Source: Alcanivorax sp.
GTDB taxonomy: Bacteria > Pseudomonadota > Gammaproteobacteria > Pseudomonadales > Alcanivoracaceae
DNA length: 64,000 bases
Direction: 5' to 3'
NCBI RefSeq assembly: GCF_002726155.1
Contig: NZ_PBSH01000003.1
Span: forward strand, 1 to 64,000
Of this stretch, positions 44,800 to 52,895 are shown piece after piece (the first letter of the stretch is position 1; each line of letters opens with the position of its first letter). The notes under the pieces were generated by a model that was not told where the DNA came from, did no database searches, and saw only the letters and a list, made by a program, of their open reading frames with translations. Made by a program: the position numbers and the translations under genes.

Positions 44800-44876
44800 A
44801 CGCAGCATGCAACACGCCAGCACGCGGCGCACTGTTTTACCGTGTTGCGTGCGGCGTGATGCGTGATGCATTACAG
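44800..44876. repeat. Intergenic GCGTGATGC-family repeat between tkt and epd
   Basis: GCAGCATGCAACACGCCAGC then ACGCGGCGCAC faces CCGTGTTGCGTGCGGCGTGA then TGCGTGATGC, giving an imperfect hairpin. Confidence 0.55.
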
Positions 44877-46871
44877 CAACGACTCCACGGCCTGCTGGAC
44901 TGCCTCGGCGGTGATATTGAAGTGCTTGAACAGGTCACCGGCCGGGGCGGACGCGCCGAAGCTGGTCATGCCCACAACCTTGCCGTCCAGCCCCACAAAG
45001 CGATACCAGTAATCGGCGATGGCCGCCTCTACCGCCACGCGAGCGCGCACGGAGGAAGGCAGCACGCTTTCCTGATAGGCCGCATCCTGCGCCAGAAATT
45101 CCTCCACACAGGGCATGGACACCACGCGAATGTTCTTGCCCGCAAGTGCCCGGGCCGCGTTTACCGCCAGTTCCACTTCGGAACCGGTGGCAATGATAAT
45201 CGCGTCCGGGGCGCCCTCGCCGGTCTGCAACAGGGTATAGCCCCCCTTCTCGATCTCGGCCAACTGTGCGTTGCCGCGCTCCATGCAGGGCAAGCCCTGG
45301 CGGGAGAAAATCAATGCCGACGGGCCGTCCTGACGTTGCACCGCTTTTTTCCAGGACACCGCAGACTCCACCGTGTCACAGGGACGCCAGGTACGCATGT
45401 TCGGGGTCAGGCGCAGGTTCGCCAGCTGCTCGATGGGCTGGTGGGTCGGGCCGTCTTCGCCCAGCCCAATGGAATCGTGGGTGTACACCAGAATGTTCGG
45501 CTGATGCATCAGCGCGGCCATGCGCACCGCGTTACGGGCGTACTCCATGAACACCAGGAAGGTGCCGCCGTAGGGGCGCAGACCACCGTGCAGGCACAGG
45601 CCGTTCTGGATAGCGGTCATGCCAAATTCGCGCACGCCGTAGTGAATATAATTGCCGCTGGCATCGTCCGCAGTGACGGACTTGCAGCCTTTCCAGATGG
45701 TGTTGTTGGAACCGGCCAGGTCGGCGGAGCCACCGGCCAGCTCTGGCAGCAACGGGCCGAAGGCATCCAGGGTGTTCTGGCTGGCCTTGCGGGTGGCAAC
45801 CTTGTCCCCTTTTTCCTGACACTCACGGATATAGGCATCGGCCTGCTCGGTAAAATTCGCCGGCAACTCGCTGGCCATGCGGCGCTTGAACTCTGCAGCC
45901 AGCTCCGGGTACGCCGCCTGATAAGCATCAAAACGCTGCTGCCACTCGCTCTGCGCTTTGGCTCCCGCTTCTTTGGCATCCCAGGCATTCTTGATGTCCG
46001 CAGGGATCTCGAACGGGCCGTGCTCCCAACCCAGCGCTTTACGGGTCAGGGCGATTTCCTCTTCACCCAGGGCGGCACCGTGGGAATCTTCCTTGCCCTG
46101 CTTGTTGGGGCTGCCGAAACCGATAATGGTCTTGCAGCAAATCAAGGTGGGCTGATCGGTATTGGCGCGGGCATTTTCCACCGCCACGGTGATTTCTTCC
46201 GGGTTGTGGCCGTCCACATTGGGGATCACCTGCCAGCCGTAGGCGCGGAAACGCTCCACGGTATCGTCGGTAAACCAGCCTTCTACTTCACCGTCGATGG
46301 ATATGCCGTTGTCGTCATAAAACGCCACCAGCTTGCCCAGACCCAAAGTGCCCGCCAGAGACGCCACCTCGTGGGAAATGCCTTCCATCATGCAGCCATC
46401 ACCCAAGAAGCAGTAGGTATTGTGGTCAACAATGGTGTGGCCTTCTCGGTTGAACTGCCCCGCCAGCATTTTCTCCGCCAGCGCCATGCCCACGGCGTTG
46501 GCAATCCCCTGGCCCAGTGGGCCGGTAGTGGTTTCGATACCCGGCGCATCGCCGTATTCCGGGTGCCCGGCGGTGGCGCTACCCAGCTGACGGAAGTTTT
46601 TGATGTCGTCCAGGCTGACGCCGTAGCCGGTCAGGTGCAGCAGACTGTACAGCAGCATGGAGCCGTGGCCGTTGGACAACACGAAGCGGTCGCGGTCGGC
46701 CCAGGTCGGGTCAGCAGGATTATGCTGCATGAAACCGCGCCACAGCACTTCGGCGATATCCGCCATGCCCATGGGTGCACCGGGGTGCCCGGAATTGGCT
46801 TTCTGTACCGCATCCATGCTCAGGGCACGGATGGCATTGGCGAGGTCACGGCTGGCGGGGGCGCTGGGCAT
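44871..46871 (-). CDS. tkt: Transketolase
   Basis: A thiamine diphosphate enzyme of the pentose phosphate pathway, 666 residues from the ATG at 46871 ([10 protein letters not shown]). Motifs: [19 protein letters not shown], the ThDP/Mg motif [18 protein letters not shown], and the C-terminal domain start after [12 protein letters not shown]. It is the first gene of tkt-epd-pgk-fba and diverges from the ArsR-methyltransferase gene, with a palindromic operator in the shared region. The same neighbourhood is known in Pseudomonas. Confidence 0.96.
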   Translation of the reverse strand: MPSAPASRDLANAIRALSMDAVQKANSGHPGAPMGMADIAEVLWRGFMQHNPADPTWADRDRFVLSNGHGSMLLYSLLHLTGYGVSLDDIKNFRQLGSATAGHPEYGDAPGIETTTGPLGQGIANAVGMALAEKMLAGQFNREGHTIVDHNTYCFLGDGCMMEGISHEVASLAGTLGLGKLVAFYDDNGISIDGEVEGWFTDDTVERFRAYGWQVIPNVDGHNPEEITVAVENARANTDQPTLICCKTIIGFGSPNKQGKEDSHGAALGEEEIALTRKALGWEHGPFEIPADIKNAWDAKEAGAKAQSEWQQRFDAYQAAYPELAAEFKRRMASELPANFTEQADAYIRECQEKGDKVATRKASQNTLDAFGPLLPELAGGSADLAGSNNTIWKGCKSVTADDASGNYIHYGVREFGMTAIQNGLCLHGGLRPYGGTFLVFMEYARNAVRMAALMHQPNILVYTHDSIGLGEDGPTHQPIEQLANLRLTPNMRTWRPCDTVESAVSWKKAVQRQDGPSALIFSRQGLPCMERGNAQLAEIEKGGYTLLQTGEGAPDAIIIATGSEVELAVNAARALAGKNIRVVSMPCVEEFLAQDAAYQESVLPSSVRARVAVEAAIADYWYRFVGLDGKVVGMTSFGASAPAGDLFKHFNITAEAVQQAVESLL

Positions 46872-47022
46872 GCAGGGCTCCAAAACTGACTGGTGGCTGA
46901 AAAGGGGCGCTATTGTCCCTCAAGGGGGTAATAGCTACAAGCGCAAGCACCCACCGGCAGCCTGCCTCCGCCTGTTTGCGTGCCGCGTGGCGCCTGTTTA
47001 ATGCCGTAGGTTGAGGTAACGC

Positions 47023-47058
47023 CAAAACCTATATCAATTTATTTTGATTTAGGTTTTG
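47023..47058. promoter_or_regulatory. Palindromic operator, probable SahR-type site
   Basis: Arms CAAAACCTATATCAA (47023-47037) and TTGATTTAGGTTTTG (47044-47058) are reverse complements at 14 of 15 positions around TTTATT. It overlaps a promoter for the regulator (TTGATT 47044-47049, 16 bp, TAGACT 47066-47071), so autorepression is likely. The predicted transcription start is within a few bases of the ATG at 47080, suggesting a near-leaderless mRNA. Confidence 0.7.
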
Positions 47059-47079
47059 ATTGCGCTAGACTCCGCCATT

Positions 47080-48057
47080 ATGAATGCACTGGCTCCTTCT
47101 TTACCGGATGTGACCGATCATCTGGCGGGCTTTCTCAAGGCCGCCGGGGACCCGTTACGCCTGCAGGTATTGCAGGTGCTGGGCCAGAACAGCTTCGGGG
47201 TGCTGGAGCTGTGCGAAATCATGGCCATGAAGCAGTCCGGCATGAGCCACCACCTCAAGGTGCTGGCAAAGGGCGGGCTGGTGGAAAAGCGCCGCGAGGG
47301 CAACTCCATTTTCTACCGTCGTCGCCTGCCCCAGGCAGATGGCGCAGAAGGCGCCGTTCACAGTGCCTTGCTGGACGAGCTGGATGATGGGCCCCTCAAT
47401 GAGGAAGTCGCGGCGCGGCTGGAACAGGTGCAGCAGCAACGGGCCGAGCAAAGCCGCGCCTTTTTTGCCCGCCACGCTGAGCAGCATGATGCCCAGCAGG
47501 AGCTGATCGCCGAGTATGCACAATATGCCGAGCAGGCCTGCGAGCTGCTGCTGCGCGCCAGCCCGGAAGGAAAACAGGTGCTGGAAATTGGCCCCGGTGA
47601 CGGGCTGTTCCTGCTGGAGCTGGCCGGGCATTTTGAACAGGTTATCGGGCTGGACAATGCCGAGGCCATGCTCAAACGGGCGCGCAAGACGGTCGCTAAA
47701 CGGTCAAATGTGGAGTTAATACTGGGAGACTGGCCGGAAGCCGCCAGAAACCTGCCCACGGTCGACGCCGTGGTGTTGAACATGGTGCTGCATCACCTGC
47801 CCGCACCGGCCAGCGCCATCCGCGCCGCAGCAGCACAACTGCAGGCCGGCGGCACCCTGCTGATCACCGACCTGTGCCGGCATGACCAGCACTGGGCCCA
47901 CGAGACCTGCGGGGATTTCTGGCTCGGCTTTGATGAAACCGATCTGGTGGACTGGGCCGGCCGCGCCGGTCTTGAGTTGCAGGAAAGCCAGTTTCTGGCA
48001 CTGCGCAATGGGTTTCAGGTGCAGGTACGCACCTTCAAGAAGGCGTTGAAAGTTTAA
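47080..48057 (+). CDS. ArsR-type regulator fused to a SAM-dependent methyltransferase domain (SahR-like)
   Basis: The product is 325 residues from the ATG at 47080. The N-terminal ArsR winged helix (residues about 8-95) contains ILDLCEIM-like segment VLELCEIMAMKQSGMSHHLKVL-type HTH (key part QSGMSHHLKVLAKGG). The C-terminal class I methyltransferase domain has VLEIGPGDGLFLLELA (SAM loop, about 167-182) and GLDNAEAML. It lies directly before metK, ahcY and metF. SahR regulators of the ArsR family sense S-adenosylhomocysteine and control SAM-cycle genes, so this is the likely role. Methyltransferase activity is not shown. The TTG at 47056 is rejected because it lies inside the operator. Confidence 0.8.
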   Translation: MNALAPSLPDVTDHLAGFLKAAGDPLRLQVLQVLGQNSFGVLELCEIMAMKQSGMSHHLKVLAKGGLVEKRREGNSIFYRRRLPQADGAEGAVHSALLDELDDGPLNEEVAARLEQVQQQRAEQSRAFFARHAEQHDAQQELIAEYAQYAEQACELLLRASPEGKQVLEIGPGDGLFLLELAGHFEQVIGLDNAEAMLKRARKTVAKRSNVELILGDWPEAARNLPTVDAVVLNMVLHHLPAPASAIRAAAAQLQAGGTLLITDLCRHDQHWAHETCGDFWLGFDETDLVDWAGRAGLELQESQFLALRNGFQVQVRTFKKALKV

Positions 48058-48192
48058 AGTTCAAAGTTCAAACGCGAAGATGGCACCGTGCCAAACGGCA
48101 GAGACACCACTTCGCGCCTCGACACAGTGGAACGCGGGCACGGCCTCTCAGGGTGCACATCACCCCACCCGCGCTTTTCAACTTTGAACTTT
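48056..48192. repeat. Inverted repeat AAAGTTCAAAGTT flanking the regulator-metK spacer
   Basis: AAAGTTCAAAGTT at 48056-48068 (overlapping the regulator stop) is the exact reverse complement of AACTTTGAACTTT at 48180-48192. The 111 bp between them hold smaller inverted words (GGCACCGTGCC). Origin and role unknown. Confidence 0.55.
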
Positions 48193-48269
48193 ACACTTTC
48201 AACTCAATTTTCCGCGTTGCGGCGTGATGCATGCGGCGTGAAGCATTAACCACAGGGAGCACTCCAGTA

Positions 48270-49418
48270 ATGAGTGAATATTCCATCTTTACCTCCGAAT
48301 CCGTGTCCGAAGGCCATCCGGATAAAATGGCTGACCAGATCTCGGACGCCATTCTGGATGCCATCATCAAGGATGACCCACACGCCCGCGTGGCAGTGGA
48401 AACCCTGGTGAAAACCGGCATGGCCGTGGTCGCCGGTGAGGTGCGCACCAACACCTATGTGGAACTGGAAGACATCGTTCGCCAGGTGATCCTGGATATC
48501 GGCTACGACAGTTCCGATAAAGGCTTCGATGGCGCCAGCTGTGCCGTCCTCAACGGCATCGGCAAGCAATCCGCCGATATCGCCATCGGGGTGGACGAAG
48601 CCGAAGACAAGGAAATGGGTGCCGGCGACCAGGGCCTGATGTTCGGCTTTGCCACCGACGAAACCGACACCCTGATGCCCGCCCCGGTGTACTACTCCCA
48701 CCGCCTGGTGGAGCGCCAGGCCGAGCTGCGCAAGAATGGCACCCTGCCCTGGCTGCGTCCGGATGCAAAAAGTCAGGTAACCCTGCGTTACGACAATGGC
48801 AAGCCGGTAGCCGTGGATGCGGTGGTGCTCTCCACCCAGCACTCCCCGGACATCAAACTGGCCGACCTGCGCGAAGCGGTGATGGAAGAAATCATCAAGC
48901 CGGTGCTGCCCGAAGAATGGCTGCACAAGGACACGCTGTACCACGTAAACCCCACCGGGATTTTCGTGATCGGTGGCCCCATGGGTGACTGTGGCCTGAC
49001 CGGCCGCAAAATCATCGTGGATACCTACGGCGGCATGGCCCGTCACGGTGGTGGTGCCTTCTCCGGCAAGGATCCGTCCAAGGTGGACCGTTCTGCCGCC
49101 TACGCAGGTCGCTATGTGGCCAAGAACATTGTTGCCGCAGGCCTGGCCAGCAAATGTGAGATCCAGGTGAGCTACGCCATCGGCGTGGCCGAGCCGACCT
49201 CCATTTCGGTGAATACCTTCGGCACCGGCAAAATCAGCGACACCGCCATTGTCGACCTGGTACGCGAACACTTTGATCTGCGCCCGCGTGGCATTATCGA
49301 AATGCTCGACCTGCGCAAGCCGATCTATCGTCCTACCGCCAGCTACGGACACTTCGGCCGCGAAGGCTTCAGCTGGGAAAAAACAGACAAGGCTGCCGAC
49401 CTGGCCAAGGCGCTTTAA
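48270..49418 (+). CDS. metK: S-adenosylmethionine synthetase
   Basis: Makes SAM from methionine and ATP. The product is 382 residues from the ATG at 48270 ([19 protein letters not shown]), with AGGGAG upstream; a frame-extended start at 48231 lies in repeat DNA. Motifs: GHPDK (ATP-binding His), [12 protein letters not shown], and the P-loop-like [16 protein letters not shown]. It lies 212 bp after the regulator gene and 120 bp before ahcY. No SAM riboswitch is visible in front of it. Confidence 0.97.
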   Translation: MSEYSIFTSESVSEGHPDKMADQISDAILDAIIKDDPHARVAVETLVKTGMAVVAGEVRTNTYVELEDIVRQVILDIGYDSSDKGFDGASCAVLNGIGKQSADIAIGVDEAEDKEMGAGDQGLMFGFATDETDTLMPAPVYYSHRLVERQAELRKNGTLPWLRPDAKSQVTLRYDNGKPVAVDAVVLSTQHSPDIKLADLREAVMEEIIKPVLPEEWLHKDTLYHVNPTGIFVIGGPMGDCGLTGRKIIVDTYGGMARHGGGAFSGKDPSKVDRSAAYAGRYVAKNIVAAGLASKCEIQVSYAIGVAEPTSISVNTFGTGKISDTAIVDLVREHFDLRPRGIIEMLDLRKPIYRPTASYGHFGREGFSWEKTDKAADLAKAL

Positions 49419-49420
49419 AC

Positions 49421-49538
49421 ACGAATGCAAATTTGATCTGCCTTGTGAGGGGCGCTGCAGCGGCATGACCGTGAGGCTCGCAAGGCAGGCACACCCAGAA
49501 CAACTGCGCCCATTCGTCAAAAACGAATGGAGAACACC
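49421..49538 (+). promoter_or_regulatory. SAH riboswitch controlling ahcY
   Basis: The aptamer contains GAGGGGCGCTGCAGCGG (49447-49463), GAGGCTCG (49473-49480) and AACTGCGCCC (49502-49511), the conserved order of the SAH motif. P1 is CTGCCTTG (49439-49446) with CAAGGCAG (49481-49488); the pseudoknot is GGGCGC (49450-49455) with GCGCCC (49506-49511). The expression platform: CATTCGT (49511-49517) can pair either with ACGAATG at 49523-49529, which hides the GGAG box (49529-49532), or with a second ACGAATG at 49421-49427 upstream of the aptamer. SAH riboswitches usually turn ahcY on. Confidence 0.9.
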
Positions 49539-50927
49539 ATGAACGCAAAAACAGATACTTTTACCGACTATAAAGTCGCCGACATTTCCCTTGCCGCCTA
49601 CGGCCGCTCAGAAATCCATATTGCCGAAACCGAAATGCCGGCACTGATCGCTATTCGCGAAAAGTACCGCGCCGAGCAGCCGCTGAAAGGCGCCAAAATC
49701 ATCGGCTGTATCCACATGACCATTCAGACCGCTGTGCTGATCGAAACCCTGGTCGCCCTGGGTGCCGAAGTACGCTGGTCCAGCTGTAACATTTTCTCCA
49801 CCCAGGACCACGCCGCCGCTGCCATCGCCGCTGCCGGCGTACCGGTGTTTGCCTGGAAAGGCGAAACCGAAGAAGAGTACATGTGGTGCATCGAGCAAAC
49901 CTGTCGCGACGGCAACGGCGAGCTGTGGGAAGCCAACATGATTCTGGATGATGGTGGCGACCTGACCGGCTACATCCACGAGACCTACCCGGCCATGCTC
50001 GACAGCATTCACGGCATCACCGAAGAGACCACCACCGGTGTGCACCGTCTCTACGAAATGCTGAAAAAAGGCACATTGAAAGTGCCGGCGGTCAACGTGA
50101 ACGATTCCGTCACCAAGAGCAAAAACGACAACAAGTATGGTTGTCGTCATTCTCTGAACGATGCCATCAAACGCGGCACCGACCACCTGCTGTCAGGCAA
50201 GAAAGCACTGGTTGTCGGTTATGGTGATGTGGGCAAGGGCTCCGCACAGTCCCTGCGCCAGGAAGGCATGATCGTAAAGGTTACCGAAGCGGATCCGATC
50301 TGCGCCATGCAGGCCTGCATGGACGGATTTGAAGTGGTCAGCCAGTACAAGGGCGGCATCAACGATGGCAGCGAAGCCTCCATCAACACCGAGTTGCTGG
50401 GCAACACCGATCTGCTGGTGACCACCACCGGCAACTTCAATGTCTGCGATGCCAACATGCTCAAAGCCATCAAGAAAGGCGCCGTGGTCTGCAACATCGG
50501 TCACTTCGACAACGAAGTGGACACCGCCTTCATGCGTGAAACCTGGGAATGGGAAGAAGTGAAACCGCAGGTGCACAAGGTATGGCGCAACAAAGCTGAC
50601 GGTGACTTCCTGCTGCTGCTCTCCGAAGGGCGTCTGGTCAACCTGGGCAACGCCACCGGCCACCCCAGCCGCATCATGGACGGCTCCTTCGCCAACCAGG
50701 TCCTCGCGCAGATGTACCTGTTCGATCAGGGCTACGCCAACCACTCTGACGCCGTGAAAGAAAAAATGCTCAAGGTGGAAGTACTGCCCAAACAGCTGGA
50801 TGAAGAAGTGGCCCGTTACATGGTGGAAGGTTTCGGTGGTGTGATCACCAAGCTCACCCAGGAACAGGCCGACTACATCGGCGTCGGCGTGGAAGGCCCC
50901 TTCAAGCCGGAACATTACAAGTATTAA
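49539..50927 (+). CDS. ahcY: Adenosylhomocysteinase
   Basis: Hydrolyses S-adenosylhomocysteine to homocysteine and adenosine, with bound NAD. The product is 462 residues from the ATG at 49539 ([19 protein letters not shown]), 6 nt after GGAG; an ATG at 49527 is inside the sequestering hairpin. Motifs: [20 protein letters not shown], the NAD loop [14 protein letters not shown], and the C-terminal KPEHYKY signature. It contains the insert near residues 150-190 common in bacterial enzymes. Translation is probably governed by the SAH riboswitch. Confidence 0.97.
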   Translation: MNAKTDTFTDYKVADISLAAYGRSEIHIAETEMPALIAIREKYRAEQPLKGAKIIGCIHMTIQTAVLIETLVALGAEVRWSSCNIFSTQDHAAAAIAAAGVPVFAWKGETEEEYMWCIEQTCRDGNGELWEANMILDDGGDLTGYIHETYPAMLDSIHGITEETTTGVHRLYEMLKKGTLKVPAVNVNDSVTKSKNDNKYGCRHSLNDAIKRGTDHLLSGKKALVVGYGDVGKGSAQSLRQEGMIVKVTEADPICAMQACMDGFEVVSQYKGGINDGSEASINTELLGNTDLLVTTTGNFNVCDANMLKAIKKGAVVCNIGHFDNEVDTAFMRETWEWEEVKPQVHKVWRNKADGDFLLLLSEGRLVNLGNATGHPSRIMDGSFANQVLAQMYLFDQGYANHSDAVKEKMLKVEVLPKQLDEEVARYMVEGFGGVITKLTQEQADYIGVGVEGPFKPEHYKY

Positions 50928-50929
50928 CG

Positions 50930-50990
50930 CAGGCACGCGACACGCATCACGCAACAGGCGTGGTGCGTGATGCGTGCAGCATGAAGCGAG
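50930..50990. repeat. Intergenic GCGTGATGC-family hairpin between ahcY and metF
   Basis: GCGACACGCATCACGCAACA then GGCGTGGTGCGTGATGCGTG: CACGCATCACGC pairs with GCGTGATGCGTG. It occupies most of the 69-bp spacer. Confidence 0.65.
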
Positions 50991-50996
50991 CTCGTT

Positions 50997-51824
50997 ATGA
51001 AACGAATCAGTTTTGAATTTTTCCCTCCCAAGACAGAACAAGGAAAGGAAAAATTACTGGCCACGCAGAATAAGCTGCTGGTCAAAAAACCGGCCTTCTT
51101 TTCCTGCACCTTTGGTGCCGGCGGCTCTACCCGTGACAACACCCGCGACATGGTCAAAAAGCTGCGCGAGCAGCATGACGATACCGCCCCGCACCTAAGC
51201 TGCATCGGCCAAAGCAAGGAAGAAATCCTTGAACTGGTGAACGGCTACAAGGATGCGGGTGTCACCCGCATCGTCGCCCTGCGTGGCGACTTGCCCTCCG
51301 GCATGGGCTATGCCCAGAGCGAGATCAAGTACGCCGACGAACTGGTGCAACTGATCCGTCAGGAAACCGGCGATCACTTCACCCTGGAAGTCGCCGCCTA
51401 TCCGGAAATGCACCCGCAGGCGCGCAGCTTTGAAGACGACATTGCTCACTTCAAGCGCAAGGTCGACGCTGGCGCTAACAGTGGCCTGAGCCAGTATTTC
51501 TATAACGCGGATGCTTACGGTTATTACATGGATGCGCTGCACAAGGCTGGCTGTGATGCCCCCGTCTACCCGGGCATCATGCCGATTCTTAATGTGGCCA
51601 ACCTGCTGCGTTTTTCCAACACCTGTGGCGCCGATGTGCCACGCTGGTTGCAGAGCAAACTGAACGACATCAAGGATGATGATGGCGCAGTAAAAGCCTT
51701 TGGCGAAGAAGTAGTCACCCGCCTGTGCGAACGACTACTGGCCATGGGTGCACCGGGGCTGCATTTCTACACCATGAACCAGGCCGGGCCGAACCTGCGC
51801 ATTCTCGACAATCTGGGAATGTGA
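50997..51824 (+). CDS. metF: 5,10-methylenetetrahydrofolate reductase
   Basis: Makes 5-methyl-THF, the methyl donor for methionine synthesis. The product is 275 residues, the bacterial length. Motifs: ISFEFFPPKTEQGKE (with catalytic Glu), TFGAGGSTRDNT, ALRGDLPSG, and the FAD-site segment AYPEMHP. It follows ahcY by 69 bp, so SAH clearance and methyl supply are encoded together. A strong terminator follows at 51858. Confidence 0.96.
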   Translation: MKRISFEFFPPKTEQGKEKLLATQNKLLVKKPAFFSCTFGAGGSTRDNTRDMVKKLREQHDDTAPHLSCIGQSKEEILELVNGYKDAGVTRIVALRGDLPSGMGYAQSEIKYADELVQLIRQETGDHFTLEVAAYPEMHPQARSFEDDIAHFKRKVDAGANSGLSQYFYNADAYGYYMDALHKAGCDAPVYPGIMPILNVANLLRFSNTCGADVPRWLQSKLNDIKDDDGAVKAFGEEVVTRLCERLLAMGAPGLHFYTMNQAGPNLRILDNLGM

Positions 51825-51857
51825 CAAGAGACGCTGCACGCGCCAGGCAGCATGCAA

Positions 51858-51907
51858 CAACGCGGGCAGGAGTTATGCCAGACGGCATGATCACTGCCCG
51901 CGTTTTT
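51858..51907 (+). terminator. Terminator of the metK-ahcY-metF unit
   Basis: Outer stem AACGCGGGCAG with CTGCCCGCGTT, enclosing a small ATGCC/GGCAT stem, then TTTTATT. Confidence 0.85.
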
Positions 51908-51934
51908 ATTGAACCCTATCCCTTAAAGAACATT

Positions 51935-52090
51935 GTAGGAGTTCCCTTCCAGGGGACGAATCGCGCTTGCGCGAAAATCGCCGGCAATATGCTCAGGCGT
52001 GCCAGCTGGGCAGGCATCCCTCAAAAAGAAATTTGCTTTTTATTCTCCTCGCTGCGCTCGGTTCGTCCCCTGGAAGGGAACTCCTACAGC
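51935..52090. repeat. REP pair (inverted), TTCCCTTCCAGGGGA type; carries two intact IS110 targets
   Basis: The left unit GTAGGAGTTCCCTTCCAGGG at 51935 faces the right unit ending GGAACTCCTACAGC at 52077-52090. The right end equals the full rejoined IS110 target; the left unit on the other strand gives GGAACTCCTACA. The inner 100 bp includes GCGCTTGCGC. Confidence 0.8.
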
Positions 52091-52289
52091 CACCACACAA
52101 GATACACCGACCGCTCGTAGCTATTCTTTTCCGCTATAAATATTAGCGCATATTTGTATTTCTCCTCCTTCCTCACTCGCCCTACCCTTAAGACACACCG
52201 TCACGGAGCGTCTCCTGCGCACCAGCCACAAGCGGTTTTGTCAGGACGCTCCCCAATCCCGGTAATACGAAACCGGGAGGAGGCTCATC
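52091..52289 (+). other. Leader region of the YbaK-like gene with two hairpins
   Basis: TATAAA-like -10 at about 52135. GGAGCGTC (52205-52212) pairs with GACGCTCC (52245-52252), and CCCGGT with ACCGGG (about 52258-52277) just before the GAGGAGG ribosome binding site. A translational control element is possible, but no known riboswitch class fits. Confidence 0.4.
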
Positions 52290-52757
52290 ATGCCCGCCCG
52301 CGCACTGGCCGATTTTCTCGACAACAACAATGTGAATTATCACTGCTACAACCACGCACCCGCCGTTACCGCTTCCGAGGTGGCACAGTCCGCCCATATT
52401 ACCGGCCGGCATATGGCCAAGACCGTGATTGTGGACGTGGATGGCAAACTGGCCATGGCCGTGCTGCCCGCCAACCAATATCTGGATCCGGAAAAGTTAC
52501 GCCTGGCCCTCCATGCCAACCGCGTTGAGCTGGCCGAGGAAGAGGACTTCAAGGATTGCTTTCCGCTCTGCGAACCCGGTGGCGAGCCCCCCTTCGGGAA
52601 TCTCTACAACATGAACGTGTATGTGGACGACACCTTGCTGAGCGAAGACTGGCTTGCCTTTAATGCAGGCACACACACGGAAGTGATCAAAATGGGCATG
52701 GGCGATTTCCTTCGTCTCAGCCAAGCCCAGGCGTGTGCCTTTGCCATGCTGCATTGA
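52290..52757 (+). CDS. YbaK/EbsC-type aminoacyl-tRNA deacylase-like protein
   Basis: The product is 155 residues. The fold signature includes the N-terminal HAPAVTASEVAQ segment, the conserved Lys in RHMAKTVIVDVDG, the PPFGNLYNMNVYVD loop and the AGTHTEVIKM loop, as in YbaK, ProX and related domains that remove wrongly attached amino acids from tRNA. Which tRNA it edits is unknown. GGGAGGAGG precedes the start. A terminator follows at 52782. Confidence 0.85.
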   Translation: MPARALADFLDNNNVNYHCYNHAPAVTASEVAQSAHITGRHMAKTVIVDVDGKLAMAVLPANQYLDPEKLRLALHANRVELAEEEDFKDCFPLCEPGGEPPFGNLYNMNVYVDDTLLSEDWLAFNAGTHTEVIKMGMGDFLRLSQAQACAFAMLH

Positions 52758-52781
52758 TTCCCGGCCACGGGGTTCCCCTTT

Positions 52782-52815
52782 CCCCGCCCGCAGGGGCGGG
52801 GCTTTCTTTTTCATC
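52782..52815 (+). terminator. Terminator after the YbaK-like gene
   Basis: CCCCGCCC-GCA-GGGGCGGGG followed by CTTTCTTTTTC. Confidence 0.8.
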
Positions 52816-52895
52816 ATCGCTGCCTTGCAACGATGCAGCGCCCCACGCCAGCACTGTCATCGTTCGTTCGCGTCCCCATGGTATGCTAAGGCGAA

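Noticed and set aside
44856..46889. 677-codon open frame opposite tkt
   Set aside because: Mirror image of transketolase in a frame kept open by high GC; no family motifs.
48058..48269. SAM riboswitch before metK
   Set aside because: The spacer consists of an inverted repeat and a GCGTGATGC-type repeat; no SAM-I, SAM-II or SAM-IV core was found.
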